DNA of 64,000 nucleotides from Euborellia annulipes (taxonomy: Eukaryota > Arthropoda > Insecta > Dermaptera > Anisolabididae): positions 57,990-121,989 of the forward strand of contig JAKCPI010000523.1 in the NCBI GenBank assembly GCA_023213315.1, given 5' to 3'. Below the pieces are notes generated by a model. The model was not told the DNA's origin. It ran no database searches and worked only from the letters and a program-made list of their open reading frames with translations. Shown here piece by piece: positions 10,714 to 22,139 of the stretch. The position numbers and the translations under genes are program-made. Positions within the stretch are counted from its first letter, which is position 1, and every line of letters begins with the position of its first letter.

Positions 10714-11563
10714 CGGTGTTTCTCAAATCTTGTTGCGAACAAACTTCAATTCACAGAAATATTCTGTAATAATTGTCTCCTAATAGATTCTAATACAAGT
10801 ATTTTAAAAGAAAACGACTAAACGACAGCAGCCTGGCATCGATATATCGCCTGCTTAGAATCATACTGGAGAAAGTCCGAAAATTCAATTTTTGACTTAA
10901 GCCTACTAAACGTTGTTAAAACGTCATCTCATAGTGCCAAAGTGGCGTAAATATATTTCCATTCTTTGCTATTGATTCTGCCCTATTCATCTGTTGCCCG
11001 GCTATTTAAATGGATATGTTTATAAAATTTTCAAACGCCTTTTCTCGAATTGTCGGACTTTCGCTACTATGATTCTCAGCAGGCGATGTATCGAATATAA
11101 AAACTTTTTCTCTACATCAGTCCCACCCATCGCATAAAAAATGTATATTTTTCTTTACAAATTTTAATTTTGTTATGTACATATACAGATTATTAAACTT
11201 ACTTAAAACAAATAAAAAGTATATTATTTTTTGCTGTTTACAGATATAATATTACATTTGCAAACTATAGAACTATACTATAGATCTTCGCTCAGGGGCC
11301 CACATCTTGTGGGTACGTGGATGGCGACCACGAGCTGCCCGAGCTGGGCATACATTTTGTTCTTTGAATGTCTGTTTCTTCCTTCCTCTTTTCAATAGGC
11401 GTCAGACCGTGCGACGGGCTGGCCTGTTCTATCCTTCTCGGTCGCAAAAACGCATGATAGGGCTAGAGGGAAATAGGCAATAAGGCGTGGAAGAAGAACT
11501 ACACTATAGGTCTACAGTAGTATTCGTACTTTTTCGCAGCTACAATTAGTTTGAGAAACACTG
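10714..11563. mobile_element. Non-autonomous hAT-like element, 850 bp
   Basis: Ends CGGTGTTTCTCAAA and TTTGAGAAACACTG are inverted repeats of the hAT type (CAGTG.TTCTCAA). They are flanked by CATTAGAT (10706-10713) and CATTAGAC (11564-11571), an 8-bp duplication with one change. Subterminal inverted repeats lie at 10837-10885 and 11046-11092 (ATCGCCTGCT / AGCAGGCGAT). No transposase frame. It hosts a SINE2 insertion at 11288-11497. Confidence 0.8.
11288..11497 (+). mobile_element. SINE2 copy inside the hAT-like element
   Basis: Starts at CGCTCAGGGGCCCACATC and ends in GTGGAAGAAG. It has imperfect 17-bp duplications AACTATACTATAGATCT (11271-11287) and AACTACACTATAGGTCT (11498-11514), two mismatches. 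The 3' part is shortened relative to the copy at 27601. Confidence 0.85.
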
Positions 11564-11723
11564 CATTAGACCCAGTGTAACACAGTGGTTACTATCCGCA
11601 AGCTACAGTGGCAGTTTTCTTCAACATACATCATCTGAAATTTATATGGACTATACTTATATTGAGTTTTTAACTTTTTTTTAATTATATATATTATATT
11701 GTATATTATTTTGTATCGGTGAT

Positions 11724-11762
<39 letters not shown>

Positions 11763-11837
11763 GTGGTGCAAAATAGCCTAGAAGCTGATGCACCCTATAA
11801 AAAAGCAAATAAATAAATCTTTTACTAAAATCATCAC

Positions 11838-12106
11838 CAAGGGCGGATACAAGGGAGGGGGTAAAGGGGATAATTCCCCCCGCCCCCCGAGATTTGAAAA
11901 AATACTTTTTTCGAAAAAAAAAAATTATTTTTAATGTAAAATTTTAAAAATTAATACTTAAAAATTTGATTTGTATTTATATTCTAGCAAACAAGTACAG
12001 AATGCGCCTTTAAATTACCAAAATTAAGAAAAAATTGTGTGCTGTTCGACCATTCACACCAGATTACCCCCGGGCACCCCGAGAAACACCTCTGTATCCG
12101 CTCTTG
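11838..12106. mobile_element. hAT-like MITE, type 2
   Basis: Terminal inverted repeats CAAGGGCGGATAC / GTATCCGCTCTTG and the exact 8-bp duplication ATCATCAC at 11830-11837 and 12107-12114. The interior contains a decayed HP1 left hairpin half (CATTCACACCAGATTA near 12052). Confidence 0.85.
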
Positions 12107-12114
12107 ATCATCAC

Positions 12115-13041
12115 CCATTTTACTTTTTCGAAATTATGTGTAACGTAATTCGCAATTGATAGGATAGGATCTATTTAGACTCTAAATATTGCATATTGTT
12201 CATTCATCCCTATATCAATTTGAATTATTTTATTTTTTAATAAAAAAATTTCTTAAAAAGAATGAAAAATTTTATTTATATGAGATCGAAAACAACAAGT
12301 TTTAAAGTTAAAAGTCTCATATATTGTAAAACAAAAACAAATAACCTCGTTAAAACAAACAAAAGACAATACTAAAGATAACAATTCTTCTCGTTACAAG
12401 ATATTGAAAAAGAAAGCGGATATAGGGGAGAGAAAAGATCAAAACTGAAATGGCAAGAATCAGGAGAGAGATAAAAAAAAGAGAGGAGAGCGGGTGATAT
12501 TTTTTGGCCTATGGCGAGGCGTGGCCGTGACTTCCAGGTGCAGGCTTCAAGGTGAGCCCTAGTGTTCCCATTTGAGATTCGAGATTCGCCTGTTTTTTTA
12601 TTTTTTTTTATTTTTATTTTTTATTTTTTTTTTTTTTGTTTTTGTCTTGCCAAATATAATATAATCGCCTAAATTATTCGCGCATCTGCTGAGATTCGCC
12701 GGCCGACTGACCTGCTACCCGCCAACTTACATCTGTCCTTTTTTTTATTTGTCTTACTGTTTATAAATCTCGTCTGTATGTATAATAAAATATCATAAAT
12801 ATTTATTATACTTGTTTAATTTACATAAAATCTACCCTTGTCCCTTATTTTAGCAAATTAAAAAAAAAATTAATTTTAAAATAATAAATAAAAGGATATA
12901 ATTATTTATTATAGTATAGTAGCCTATATGTTTATAAAAAAAAAAAAAAAAAAAAAAAACTTGTCTGTTCATGTGCTTAAAATTTTTTCAATTCACTTGA
13001 TTGAACCAAAGAGATCCTTCTACAAAGATATTAATATCAAA
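12115..13041. other. Spacer
   Basis: Purine-rich 12400-12500, then a moderately GC-rich stretch (12510-12560) with AAG/GTGAGC that could be a splice donor but has no matching frame. T-runs near 12600-12640 and an A-run near 12938. Nothing firm. Confidence 0.4.
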
Positions 13042-13155
13042 ATGATTTAAATAAATATTGATCGGATTATCTGGGATCCGAACCCGCGACCCTTGGCTTT
13101 AAGATTATCAATATTGACAACACCTCTAACGTCTCAGTCACGGGACGGCTTTAAT
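13042..13155 (-). mobile_element. SINE1 head fragment
   Basis: Contains the B-box complement GGATCCGAACCCGCGACC in the usual SINE1 context but lacks the tail half. Old, truncated copy. Confidence 0.6.
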
Positions 13156-13242
13156 TATTGTTAAAAAATAATATTGCTATTATTAATGTTCTTTCTTCTT
13201 TTAATAAAAAATTTGATTTTTGCCCAATGACAAAATTCAAAT

Positions 13243-14011
13243 TTTTTACTTTCTCTTACCTTTATATATGTAAATATATATAGAGATAAAGTATTGGATT
13301 CATGTCAAAAATTCGATGTCGAGATTTTGATGGATATACACGTTTTGAGGTCCCCTGAATCCAAAAAAGCGGTTTTCGCGACATAGCCAATCTGTGTGTG
13401 CGTGTATGTCTGTTTGTCTGTGAACAAAATATCTCAAGAACGTTAAGGTTCTTAAGTAAGAATGCCTGGACCCCTAATATGTGTATATTATCAATAACGG
13501 TTATCGTCAAAGTCTTAAATGGCCTAAGTTGCCGAAAAGACCGTGTGAATGTGTGTGTGAGTGTGAGTGTGAATGAGAAAAAAGTGTGAATGTTTAAAAA
13601 AAAAAAAAAAAAACGTTAAGGTTAGGTACCCCCCTGGGATGTGACACGAAGCTATTGAACGAAATCGGCCAAAAAGTACTAGTACTTTGCAGATTCACTT
13701 TTCCAGTTTTTTTGAATTTCTCAAAATTCGCTCCTACGATTTTGATTAAAATTCAAAATTCAAATATTTTTTAGATGCTCTTTAAATTGTATATTCTTAT
13801 TTTGCCATTGAAATCTTCTGAAGACCACTTTACTCTTGTACTTCATAGGAAAGATACGAGAAATGGTTGCCATGGTAATAAAATATAAGTATTTTCCTAT
13901 AGGCCTACTTATAAATTTTACGTCTTGAAATTCGATTGTACCGTACTGTTGGAAACTAAATATATATCGACACAAAAAATCTGGTGTGGCGACCAGTCAC
14001 ACCAGGCTTTT
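13243..14011 (-). mobile_element. HP1 element interrupted by a SINE1 insertion
   Basis: The right hairpin is at 13243-13295 and the body follows, broken at 13451-13611 by a SINE1 copy, then the rest of the body to a shortened left hairpin (13978-14011, CTGGTGTGGCGACCAGTCAC). The 60-80 bp after the hairpin match the sequence after the HP1 copy at 51026-51634, so the two loci share flanking DNA. Confidence 0.8.
13451..13611 (+). mobile_element. 5'-truncated SINE1 nested in HP1
   Basis: Begins within the internal palindrome (CTTAAGTAAGAATGCCTGGA) and runs to poly-A. Exact 12-bp duplication AACGTTAAGGTT at 13439-13450 and 13612-13623. A truncated 5' end with an intact duplication is what LINE-driven retrotransposition produces. 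Confidence 0.9.
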
Positions 14012-14048
14012 GATGTTCCATGACGATTTTTTTGCAAATAGCTATATT

Positions 14049-14323
14049 TTTTTTTTTTTTTTTTTTTTATAAACATTCACGCTTTTTCTCATTCACACTC
14101 ACATTCCACACACATTCACACAGTCTTTTCGGGAACTTAGGCCATTTAAGACTTTGACGATAACCGTTGTAAGTATAATATATATATTGTGGGGTCAGGC
14201 ATTTCTATTTAAGCCATCTGGTATCCAAATGGCTTAAATAAAATCATCGGACTGCCTGGGTCCGAACCCGCGACGTTTGGTATACGAGGTAGGCGCGCTA
14301 CCTACTACGCCAAACTCGGGGGC
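14049..14323 (-). mobile_element. Full-length SINE1
   Basis: Reversed: T-run, then CACA-rich tail, AGTCTTTTCGG, CATTTAAGACTTTGACGATA, the internal palindrome, GGGTCCGAACCCGCGACG (B-box) and ACGCCAAACTCGGGGGC (head). Exact 12-bp duplication AATAGCTATATT at 14037-14048 and 14324-14335. The uninterrupted site is visible near 51656-51675. Confidence 0.92.
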
Positions 14324-14335
14324 AATAGCTATATT

Positions 14336-15897
14336 ATTTGAACTGAAGATTAAAAATTTCATTCACATCAGATTTTTTACTTTAGGTCCGTTAGCATTCT
14401 TATTTCTTAACTCTTTCGTTTTTTTTGAGACTTGTTCGTTCTTCTTGGCAAATTTTGTCTAAAACTGCTAGTCTCCTAGTTAAGAAAAGACCCGTTTTCA
14501 ATCAGTATTTTACTGAGTATGGATCTCTAAGGATTGTTCAAATCGGTTCACCAGAAAACTTTGAATCGAATGCTTTGCATTTTTCAATTTTGTCAAAAAG
14601 TGAGATATGTCCTCTTATTTCTACAATAAAAATATCTTAATTAAATTTAAAATCTTCACAGTGGGCTCTAGTTAAAATATTGTATTACCTATATAATATT
14701 TTAATACGTTAGGTGGCGTGTTTCAAGTTAAAAAAAAAAAAAAATATTTCACCCCAATTCCTGATTCCATTGTAAATAATTTTCATTTTATTAACAACTC
14801 AATTTTGGAGTAGAGTCAAGCCTTCTTAATTCAAGCCCTAAAAGGGCTCTAATCTAAATGCTTGTATGTCTGATATCTGCTTTAAAAGAGATCGAAAGGC
14901 GTTGTTGGCCTATTTTCCTTCAGATAACTACAATAATAAAGCCAATAAAGGACAAAGTGAGAATTATAATATTTATTTTATGATCTTATCAGTGACTATA
15001 GAAACTCTTGAAAATAATTAAAAATAAATAAAATTTTGTTTTCACCTTAATTAATAACGTTCCATTCACTATTAGATGAAATGGTTTCTAATATCCACAT
15101 TTTAAATGCTTGATAGGTTTCACGATTAAATTTAATCGCTTTTTTTAATGAGAAAGATAATTAATTAAGAGATGTTTGTCATTCCCTACTATTTAAATAT
15201 TAAATTGTGTTCCCCTTCATCTAAAATTTCTCCTCTTTTTTGTACCATATGGTAGAGTCATGTGTCACGTGAGTGTTGAGGTGAAAGAAATAAATGCATT
15301 TGATTTTATTTAAACAAAGTTAAATAGTGTGATGATTATTTCTAACTTAAATTTAGAGTATGGCTATGAATATAGGCAGTCATAAAGTTCCCTTTCTACT
15401 AAGAAGAAGGGGGGAGGTCAGTCAAAGGCGGAATTTGCGCGCGCGGAAGCGGCCTCGGTCTATCACTCTCAGCATAAAAGACCGCGGGCCGGAAACGGAA
15501 CACTCCTGATAGTAGTATATTTGTATTTATATATATATATATGAATGAGAGAGAAGCTCGACCACCGGGAGTTTGCAGCCAACAGGCATTCTTTGTTTAT
15601 TTATGTTTTATTTAAATTCGAGCTTATAGACTTTACTAAAAAAAAAAAAATATACATTTATTGATTAATAACTTATCGGTCTTAAGCTAAAATGATTAAT
15701 TTGCACTTGAAGTAGAAATAAATCGTTTTTTTTTACAATAGAGTCAATATTTTTGTTCCTGCCCTGAGCAAAATTTATGATTATGCACCAAATGACAAAT
15801 CACAAAAGCTTTAATAAACACTTCTTGACCTGTTTGTTTCTGTGTGCGTTTTTCCTTTCTAATTGCACACTATATTTTTTTGATTAAATGGTCTTTT
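14336..15897. other. Spacer with a GC-rich island
   Basis: Contains the shared HP1 flank (to about 14375). Open frames at 14277-14640 overlap SINE and repeat sequence and are not supported as genes. The island at 15421-15600 is listed separately. Confidence 0.5.
15421..15600 (+). promoter_or_regulatory. Possible promoter-like GC-rich island
   Basis: GC-rich segment (GCGCGCGGAAGCGGCC, GACCGCGGGCCGG) in AT-rich surroundings, with a TATA-like GCATAAAAG at about 15472. It is followed by an AT microsatellite (15530-15541) and CTCGACCACCGGGAG. No downstream frame identifies a gene, so this is a weak call. Confidence 0.25.
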
Positions 15898-16149
15898 GTC
15901 CGCTGGCTTGGTGTAGGGTTTAGCGTACTGGCCTTGTATACCAAGAGTCGCGGGTTCGGATCCCAGGCAGTCCGGTAATTTTATTTAAGCCTTTTGGATA
16001 CCAAATGACTTAAATAAGAATACCTGGACCCCAAATATATATATTTATATATTATTAATATAACGGTTATCGTCAGTCTTATATGGCCTAAGTTGCCGAA
16101 AAGACAGTGTGTGTGAGTGTGATTGAGAAAAGAATGTGTGTTAAAAAAA
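15898..16149 (+). mobile_element. SINE1, full length
   Basis: Head CGCTGGCTTGGTGTAG, B-box GGGTTCGGATCCC, palindrome, CCTGGACCCC, TTGCCGAAAAGACAG and poly-A. Imperfect duplication AAATGGTCTTTT (15886) / AAATGGTTTTT (16150). Confidence 0.85.
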
Positions 16150-16221
16150 AAATGGTTTTTGATGCTGAACGAAAAAAAAAAAATCTAAATTTACATTACG
16201 GACATTATGAAGTTTATTTAT

Positions 16222-16840
16222 TTATTTTAAATTCATTTAAGTTCTTTTTCAGCATCGGGGGCCATTTATAGTACCGGAGTCAAAAAACTAATTCTAGTTT
16301 TATCCTCAGAAGCCTCAATTCCTTTGATGTTTTATTTGACGCTTAGAAAGTAACTCTACTTTAACACTCAAAACCCTCACTGAAGCCTTTGAATATGAAT
16401 TACCGATTGATTTGATATTCTAACTATAACCTCGAAACTCTCATTTGAGGTTTTGAGGTTCAAACAAGTATAGAATAATTTCTATATGGATTTAAGTTTT
16501 TGAGGGCCAATTGTAGATTCTGCAGTTCTGATTTAAACCTCAAAGATGTAAAACCGCCCGAAAGTAGGATTTTGAGGTACAAACTGGGATTACTTTCTAT
16601 GTTGAATTCAACTCCAAAAAAATTAAACTGACCCTTGAAAACCTCATTGAAGATTTTGCGGTTTAAATAGGAATTTATGTTTTGACTCGGGAAGAACTCG
16701 TCCCTATTTATTTATTTCAATTGATTGGTATCCAATTCATTTGAAATACATTTTGTCGCCTGGGACGGGGTGCGAACCCGCGACTATTCGTATAAATGGC
16801 CACCACGCTGAAAACTACACCAAGCGAGGGCATAGAGTTT
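16222..16840 (-). mobile_element. SINE3 pieces
   Basis: 16700-16830 reversed holds a tRNA-like head (CGCTTGGTGTAGTTTTCAGC, B-box GGGTTCGCACCCC) followed by the SINE3 body (ATTGGATACCAATCAATTGA). 16222-16270 holds the reversed SINE3 tail (TTTTTCAGCATC). The 430 bp between them is unassigned, so they may be one interrupted copy or two fragments. Confidence 0.55.
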
Positions 16841-17627
16841 ATTTGAAAGTTGAAAAAAAGACTATAAATTGTAAGAAATCAAATAAATCTTTTATAATGC
16901 GCGAATTTTCATCTTTCAGATAAAAAAATTAGATGATTTTTTAAATCCTTTTCACATACATATAGTCTACTACATAGAGAAATTATATTTTAAAATATTA
17001 TATTTATTATTACATATACATGACAATCTCTACATTATTAGACAACCAATATAATCTCTACAACGTGTTTAATTTCGTTTCTTTAGCCTTAATTGATTGA
17101 CTGAAAGAATACTTGGTATTTATTAGATAGGTAAGTTCTATAACACGTGTGAGTGTAAGATGGACTCGTTGCCTTTATTTGGTCTAAGCTTGTCTAGTTG
17201 TAGAGATGTTGTTTATAGAAAGAGAGTAAAGAGGAAGGTGTGGTTGGGCAAACTAATGAGGGGAGCAATTAAGGACCAACGCTAATTGAAATAAATATAT
17301 TCTAAAATAAAAAAAAGACCATAATCTCGCCCTTTTGATTCCACGTCATCAATTATTTCCGATTGAGACAATTAATTAATGACTCAACTCTAGTTATTTT
17401 ATGTTATATCGGTACATATAAATGAAATAAAAAACTCCAAATTGTCTTCTTTTGAACAAACAATTGTCGAAATAGAAACTTGATGCTATTAAGTTTCTTC
17501 CACGAACAATTTCTAACACAGTATTACATTTTTTGCTCACCAATAACACTCTTCTCATGATTCTGATATTATACAATAGTTTAAAATTTGGAAAGAAAAA
17601 AAAAGCTCACTTTTAAACAATTATTTC
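16841..17627. other. AT-rich spacer
   Basis: No gene or recognised repeat. Confidence 0.5.
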
Positions 17628-17933
17628 CAAGTGAGACAATTAATATCTTGCTATAACTTCAAGGGAAGTTGGTTCGAATCTCTGATATAAATTAGACAGA
17701 TTATAACAAGGTCTATACTAAATAATTTACAATGGTTATTAATATTACGAAGAAAATTTTAAAAAAGCAGCTTGAATTATTTCTTTTATTGATAAAAATT
17801 CAGTCCAAGGCTGATGTTTCGGTTTTAGTTGGGATAATCTTCAGAGCCAAGCCAATGCCAGAATATGCGTAGATTCCCTTTTAATTATAGTATAGTATAA
17901 ATTTTATAAAATGTCCATTAATAACTCAAAAAA

Positions 17934-17993
<60 letters not shown>

Positions 17994-18190
17994 CCTGTCT
18001 AAATATTGAAGCTGGCTTGGTTATTAAACAGTGGCGTCATTTTGGGGGGGGGGGGCAGGGGGCATTTGCCCTCCCCCCCTATATAAACTGTACAAAATTA
18101 AACAATTATTGATAATTAAATGTAAATGGCTCTCAGGAGTTTCGAACCAACTTCCCTTTTAAAGTTATAGTAAGATTGTCTCTTAATATC
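17628..18190. repeat. Inverted tRNA-like arms around a hammerhead-like motif and an AT microsatellite
   Basis: CTATAACTTCAAGGGAAGTT followed by GGTTCGAATCT (near 17650-17680) recurs reversed near 18130-18180. Between them lie a minus-strand CTGAAGA...CGAAAC motif (17812-17844), an A-run plus (AT)n microsatellite (17930-17992), and a MITE left end (CAGTGGCGTCATTTTGGGG at 18031). Composite of several decayed elements. Confidence 0.5.
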
Positions 18191-18319
18191 TTAATAATAT
18201 AATCCCCCTCCCCTATCCAAAATGTACAATAATTAACTAGGTAGAGCTATGTTTGAAAAGAGATGGACTAACATCGCTCAACTAGACTTTAAATAAACCA
18301 GTCAATATATCGTTTAAGA

Positions 18320-18822
18320 TAACAAATTTGCGAGATAAGTTCGTGTTTGATTGGACAAAAATTGCGCCACGTGGAGTCGAACCAGGACCTCCACGCTTTC
18401 GCGGCGAACTACCTTTATCCTAGGTAGCCGCCCCAATCAATTCTACCAATTCTAGGATAAAAGTAGTCAGCCCGCCGCGCAGTGGCATTATTTCAACTTT
18501 TTCTTGGGGGGGGGGGGCAAACATTTTTTTTCTTAAAATTTACTTACACCCAAATAGGTACTCAAATTTGGCCAAAAGATATTTAATTTAATTAATTGTT
18601 TAATTTTGTACAGTTTGTATTCTCGTAGATATATTTTGAAATATTTTATTTAAGAATTATATAAAATTTTATAAAAATCAGAGTTCTTGGGGGAGGGGAC
18701 AAATTCTCCCCTGCTTCCCCCCAAATGACGTCACTGCCGCCGCGAAGGCATCCTGGTTCGACTCCATGGAGGCGCAATTTTTGCCCAATCAAACACGAAC
18801 TTACTCGCAAATTTGTTAACTT
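18320..18822. mobile_element. Foldback element with tRNA-like arms, loop occupied by a MITE
   Basis: Arms at 18320-18408 and 18738-18822 are inverted copies of an 85-bp unit with a B-box-like GGTTCGACTCC and GCAATTTTTG. The unit resembles a tRNA-derived SINE in two opposed copies. The loop carries the MITE at 18480-18736. Confidence 0.65.
18480..18736. mobile_element. hAT-like MITE, type 3
   Basis: Starts CAGTGGCATTATTTC and ends CAAATGACGTCACTG. Exact 8-bp duplication CCGCCGCG at 18472-18479 and 18737-18744. Interior G runs and C runs. An isolated right end of the same type sits at 49411-49435. Confidence 0.8.
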
Positions 18823-19828
18823 ATACAATAATTAAATTTTAAACAATTAAAAAGGAATCTAAACTCTCTCGCTCGAAGGACATTAAAGTGTAAAATTTAT
18901 AATACATAGAATTAATTGTAGGTTATATTATTATTTTTTAAATTTAATTTAAAAAAAATAATTGAAACAAAATTTATAACCCAAATGAAGGAGATACAAT
19001 TGGCATGTGCCTTGTAGGATGAGTGGGACGTAGAGCCCCCACCCTTCAAACTACCTGGCCAGCTCTGGCGCAGGTGCTCTCTGTTATTGTCGACAGGTTG
19101 ACATATTGCTCACTTGAAAACACCCTGTTATCTCTCAACCCCCATCCCTTTTTTTTCATTTTGCCATTGTAAAATTTTTTGCTCGATAATTTCTTAGATT
19201 CTTATCTTTTAGAAAGTTGGAGATCCACTTTTCTTTCTAACTTCTTAAATTTTTTAAATTATTATTGCAATAATATTGTTAGTAATGTATTATATTTGTT
19301 TCTGTAAAAAGACTATATTGAGTGTATTTATGTTTTTAAAGCAAAATTTAGGAAGTGGAATCCAGTGTAAACATTATAGTGATTTCTTTCTATTAAACCA
19401 TAAAATTAAAATAAATTTTAATAAACCTAAAAAAAAAAATATTTTTGTTTTGGCGCACCTCTCTTATAAAGGTGCGATATTCTTCAGTCCGTTATTCGCC
19501 CAAGCATATTAATTAAATGAATTATATTATGAATGTGAAGTAAAAAACAAGTCTTGGATATTGAAATAAAAGACATGTGACTATTTGAGGAGATTGGACA
19601 AGCCTATATCTCAAAAAATAGAACTCTCTTTTAATAGATGAAATAAGATATATCTTATCTATAGATGTATGAAAACTTTTTGCTTTTCTTATTTTTAAAT
19701 TCTTCTATAATCAAATCAACTATTGTTTTTGAGCCATAAATCATTTCTTGACTTATTCCTTGATAAAGTAGAAATTTTTTTCATTGTTTTATTTAAAGAC
19801 GAGAATAAAAAATTTCCAATTTTTTTGT
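18823..19828. other. AT-rich spacer
   Basis: 19015-19140 is less AT-rich with E-box-like CAGGTG but has no frame. Nothing else recognised. Confidence 0.45.
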
Positions 19829-19829
19829 A

Positions 19830-20247
19830 GTTTTTTATTTTACAATTATACACACACACATGCACTGTCTTCTCGGCAACTCAGGCTCAGGGTACTCAGG
19901 GCATAGGCGTAGCAAGAAATTTTTGATGGGGGTGGGGTTCAAGAAAATTTTTTCAAACATTCGAAAAATTTAAGATTATTTTAGGATATTTATTTATAAA
20001 TCATTTTGGTTTTTTTTTTAGCTAGAGTAAATTATTATATTTTACTTTCTCTTACCCTATATGAAATATAATTTGTATTATAAAGCTTAAATATCTAGTC
20101 ATGGTTTGGGTCCCATGGGAGGGGGGGGGGGGGTTTGGACCCCAACCCCCCCCCTACGCCTATGACTCAGGGTATCCAAATGGCTTAAATAAAATCATCG
20201 TACTGCTTCGGATCCGAGCCCGCGACCCTTGGTATAAAAGGCCAGCA
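19830..20247 (-). mobile_element. SINE1 copy split by a MITE and ended by a hairpin
   Basis: Tail half (CACACACACATGCACTGTCTTCTCGGCAAC) before 19902, head half (GGCTTAAATAAAATCATCG to GACCCTTGGTAT) after 20172. The head end is cut at 20247, where an HP1 hairpin begins. Older than both intruders. Confidence 0.7.
19902..20164 (+). mobile_element. hAT-like MITE, type 1, inside SINE1
   Basis: Ends CATAGGCGTAG / CTACGCCTATG. Exact 8-bp duplication ACTCAGGG at 19894-19901 and 20165-20172. The interior is collinear with the copy at 7548-7790 and again carries ACTTTCTCTTACCCTATAT. Confidence 0.88.
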
Positions 20248-20341
20248 AAAATCTGGTGTGACAAGCACAGAACACAACTTTCGATTACCGAAGGTAAGAA
20301 AGAGTTGTTTACTGTGCGACCAGTCATACCAGATTTTTTTT
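20248..20341 (+). repeat. Solitary HP1 left hairpin
   Basis: A 94-bp hairpin (AAAAATCTGGTGTGAC...) with no HP1 body attached. The stem is imperfect. It shows that the left hairpin can occur alone. Confidence 0.75.
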
Positions 20342-20990
20342 TCTTTTTATTGTTGATTATCCCATGATTTGCAGTCAACATTTTTATCGCGTCATCCCGA
20401 ATTGGAATATTAATAACTGAGAATTGAGAGGACAGATGGGCATTTGGGCATTTGGGCAATTGTTTACATGACGAGAGAAGAGAGGAGATCGAATCACATC
20501 TGCTCTCTCTCGCTCTCGCACTCTTGATTCCAATAAAAAAAGGACAAATTCCCAAGATATTATACATCTGTTTTTTTTTTTATACCTTTCAGATTATTAT
20601 TATAATCTCCATTTAATATACACTAGAATCCTAATTATTTTTTAATATGAAATTTTTTTATATTAAACGATTTATATCGATCGATTATTTTATTGGTTTT
20701 TTTTTTTTTTCTTCAAAAAATTTAATGAAATAAAACTAAAATGCTAATTCTATAATTAATTATAATTACTAACAATTAAATACATTAATTCAAATTTTAT
20801 TTAAATTTTTCAAAATAAAAAAAAAAATTTACTTGTGTATCTTCAGGATTTCAAGGCCATTTTTAATCCTTTAAGTAATTATACTAACTCTGACTCTGTA
20901 ATAAAAAATATCAATAAAATATTAGGCCTAAAGAATATTTGAATTGTTCTAAAGTAATGTAATGTTTTCGAAAATGAGCCTAGATCCAAA
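20342..20990. other. Spacer
   Basis: The 135-codon minus frame covering 20160-20567 spans the hairpin and SINE and is not a gene. The rest is AT-rich. Confidence 0.5.
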
Positions 20991-21261
20991 TTTTTTTTTT
21001 TTTTTTTAAACATTCACACTTTTTCTCATTCACACTCACACGCACACACACATTCATACAGTCTTTTCGGCAACTAAGGCCATATAAGACTTTTTACGAT
21101 ATCCGTTATTAATAAATATACATATATGGGGTCCAGGCATTCTTATTTAAGCCATTTGTTATCCAATTGGCTTAAATAAAATCATCGGACTGCCTGGGGC
21201 CCGAACCCGCGACGTTTGGTATATGAGGTTAGCACGCTAACCTCTACGCCATCCCGAGGGC
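20991..21261 (-). mobile_element. Full-length SINE1
   Basis: Complete from T-run to head (GCTAACCTCTACGCCATC). B-box complement GGCCCGAACCCGCGACG. Flanks ATCCAAATTT / ATCAAAATTT are a likely imperfect duplication. Confidence 0.88.
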
Positions 21262-21473
21262 ATCAAAATTTTAATAATAGTGACATTTTTGAAAAGATGA
21301 TGTCCAAACAGATAAAGCAAGATAAAAAAAATAGTTTAAAAAATTAGGAGTCAATTTTCGCGAGTGTCAGAGTCTATTTGTATATAAAATTGTCTAGCAG
21401 ATTGACAATTTTTTTTTTTAAATAAATACTGTACATTACTTCTGGAAATAATTATTAATATAAGAAGTCACTG

Positions 21474-21529
21474 TATTTTCCCAATTCGATTCTATACTAA
21501 GTACGGTACAGTATCGAATTGGGAAAATA
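21474..21529. repeat. 17-bp perfect hairpin
   Basis: TATTTTCCCAATTCGAT (21474-21490) and ATCGAATTGGGAAAATA (21513-21529) with a 22-bp loop. Confidence 0.75.
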
Positions 21530-21686
21530 TTTTTTCAACACGATTATGAAGAGAAAAATTTTACTATATCTCTTATATAAATTATTATCTCTCATTATTA
21601 TATCATCCATAGTTCATGTAGAAATCATATATTCCAGTTAGAGTGTACTGTATTTTTATGGTTTCTGGCAGCACTAGTTTATCTTT

Positions 21687-21773
21687 TTTCCTGTAAACAC
21701 TATCTTAAGATATCAATAATATTAAATAATACATTTCCTGTAAACACTATCTTAAGATATCAATAATATTAAA
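21687..21773. repeat. Tandem duplication, period 47
   Basis: TTTCCTGTAAACACTATCTT and the next 20 bp occur twice, 47 bp apart. Shortly after, a 12-bp hairpin (GATATGTTTCAA / TTGAAACATATC) lies near 21785-21820. Confidence 0.7.
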
Positions 21774-22139
21774 AATACAATAGGTGATATGTTTCAAGTT
21801 TTTATTAGTTGAAACATATCCCCTTGTGCAGGCCTATTATTTAATGCTAGTTAAATATTTAAATACAAGGTTTAAATTTAAATACAATTTTTCAACAAGA
21901 CCCTACAGTTGAGATTTTATTTATGATTATTATTGGTATCTTAAGCATTAAATTATTTATTAAAATATTTGCAATAAATAAGTCCTTTCAAAAATAATTC
22001 ATACCTAACTCATTCGATATTTTTATGGAAAATAATAGAATGAATATGTTAAATTTTTTTATTTTCTTCTGCAAAATTTATAATAATAGAAAATTAATTA
22101 TTTTTTTAAGATTAATTTTTAGAAATTAAAAATTAGATA

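Noticed and set aside
20160..20567. 135-codon minus-strand frame
   Set aside because: It spans SINE1 head, an HP1 hairpin and spacer, three unrelated pieces; not a gene.
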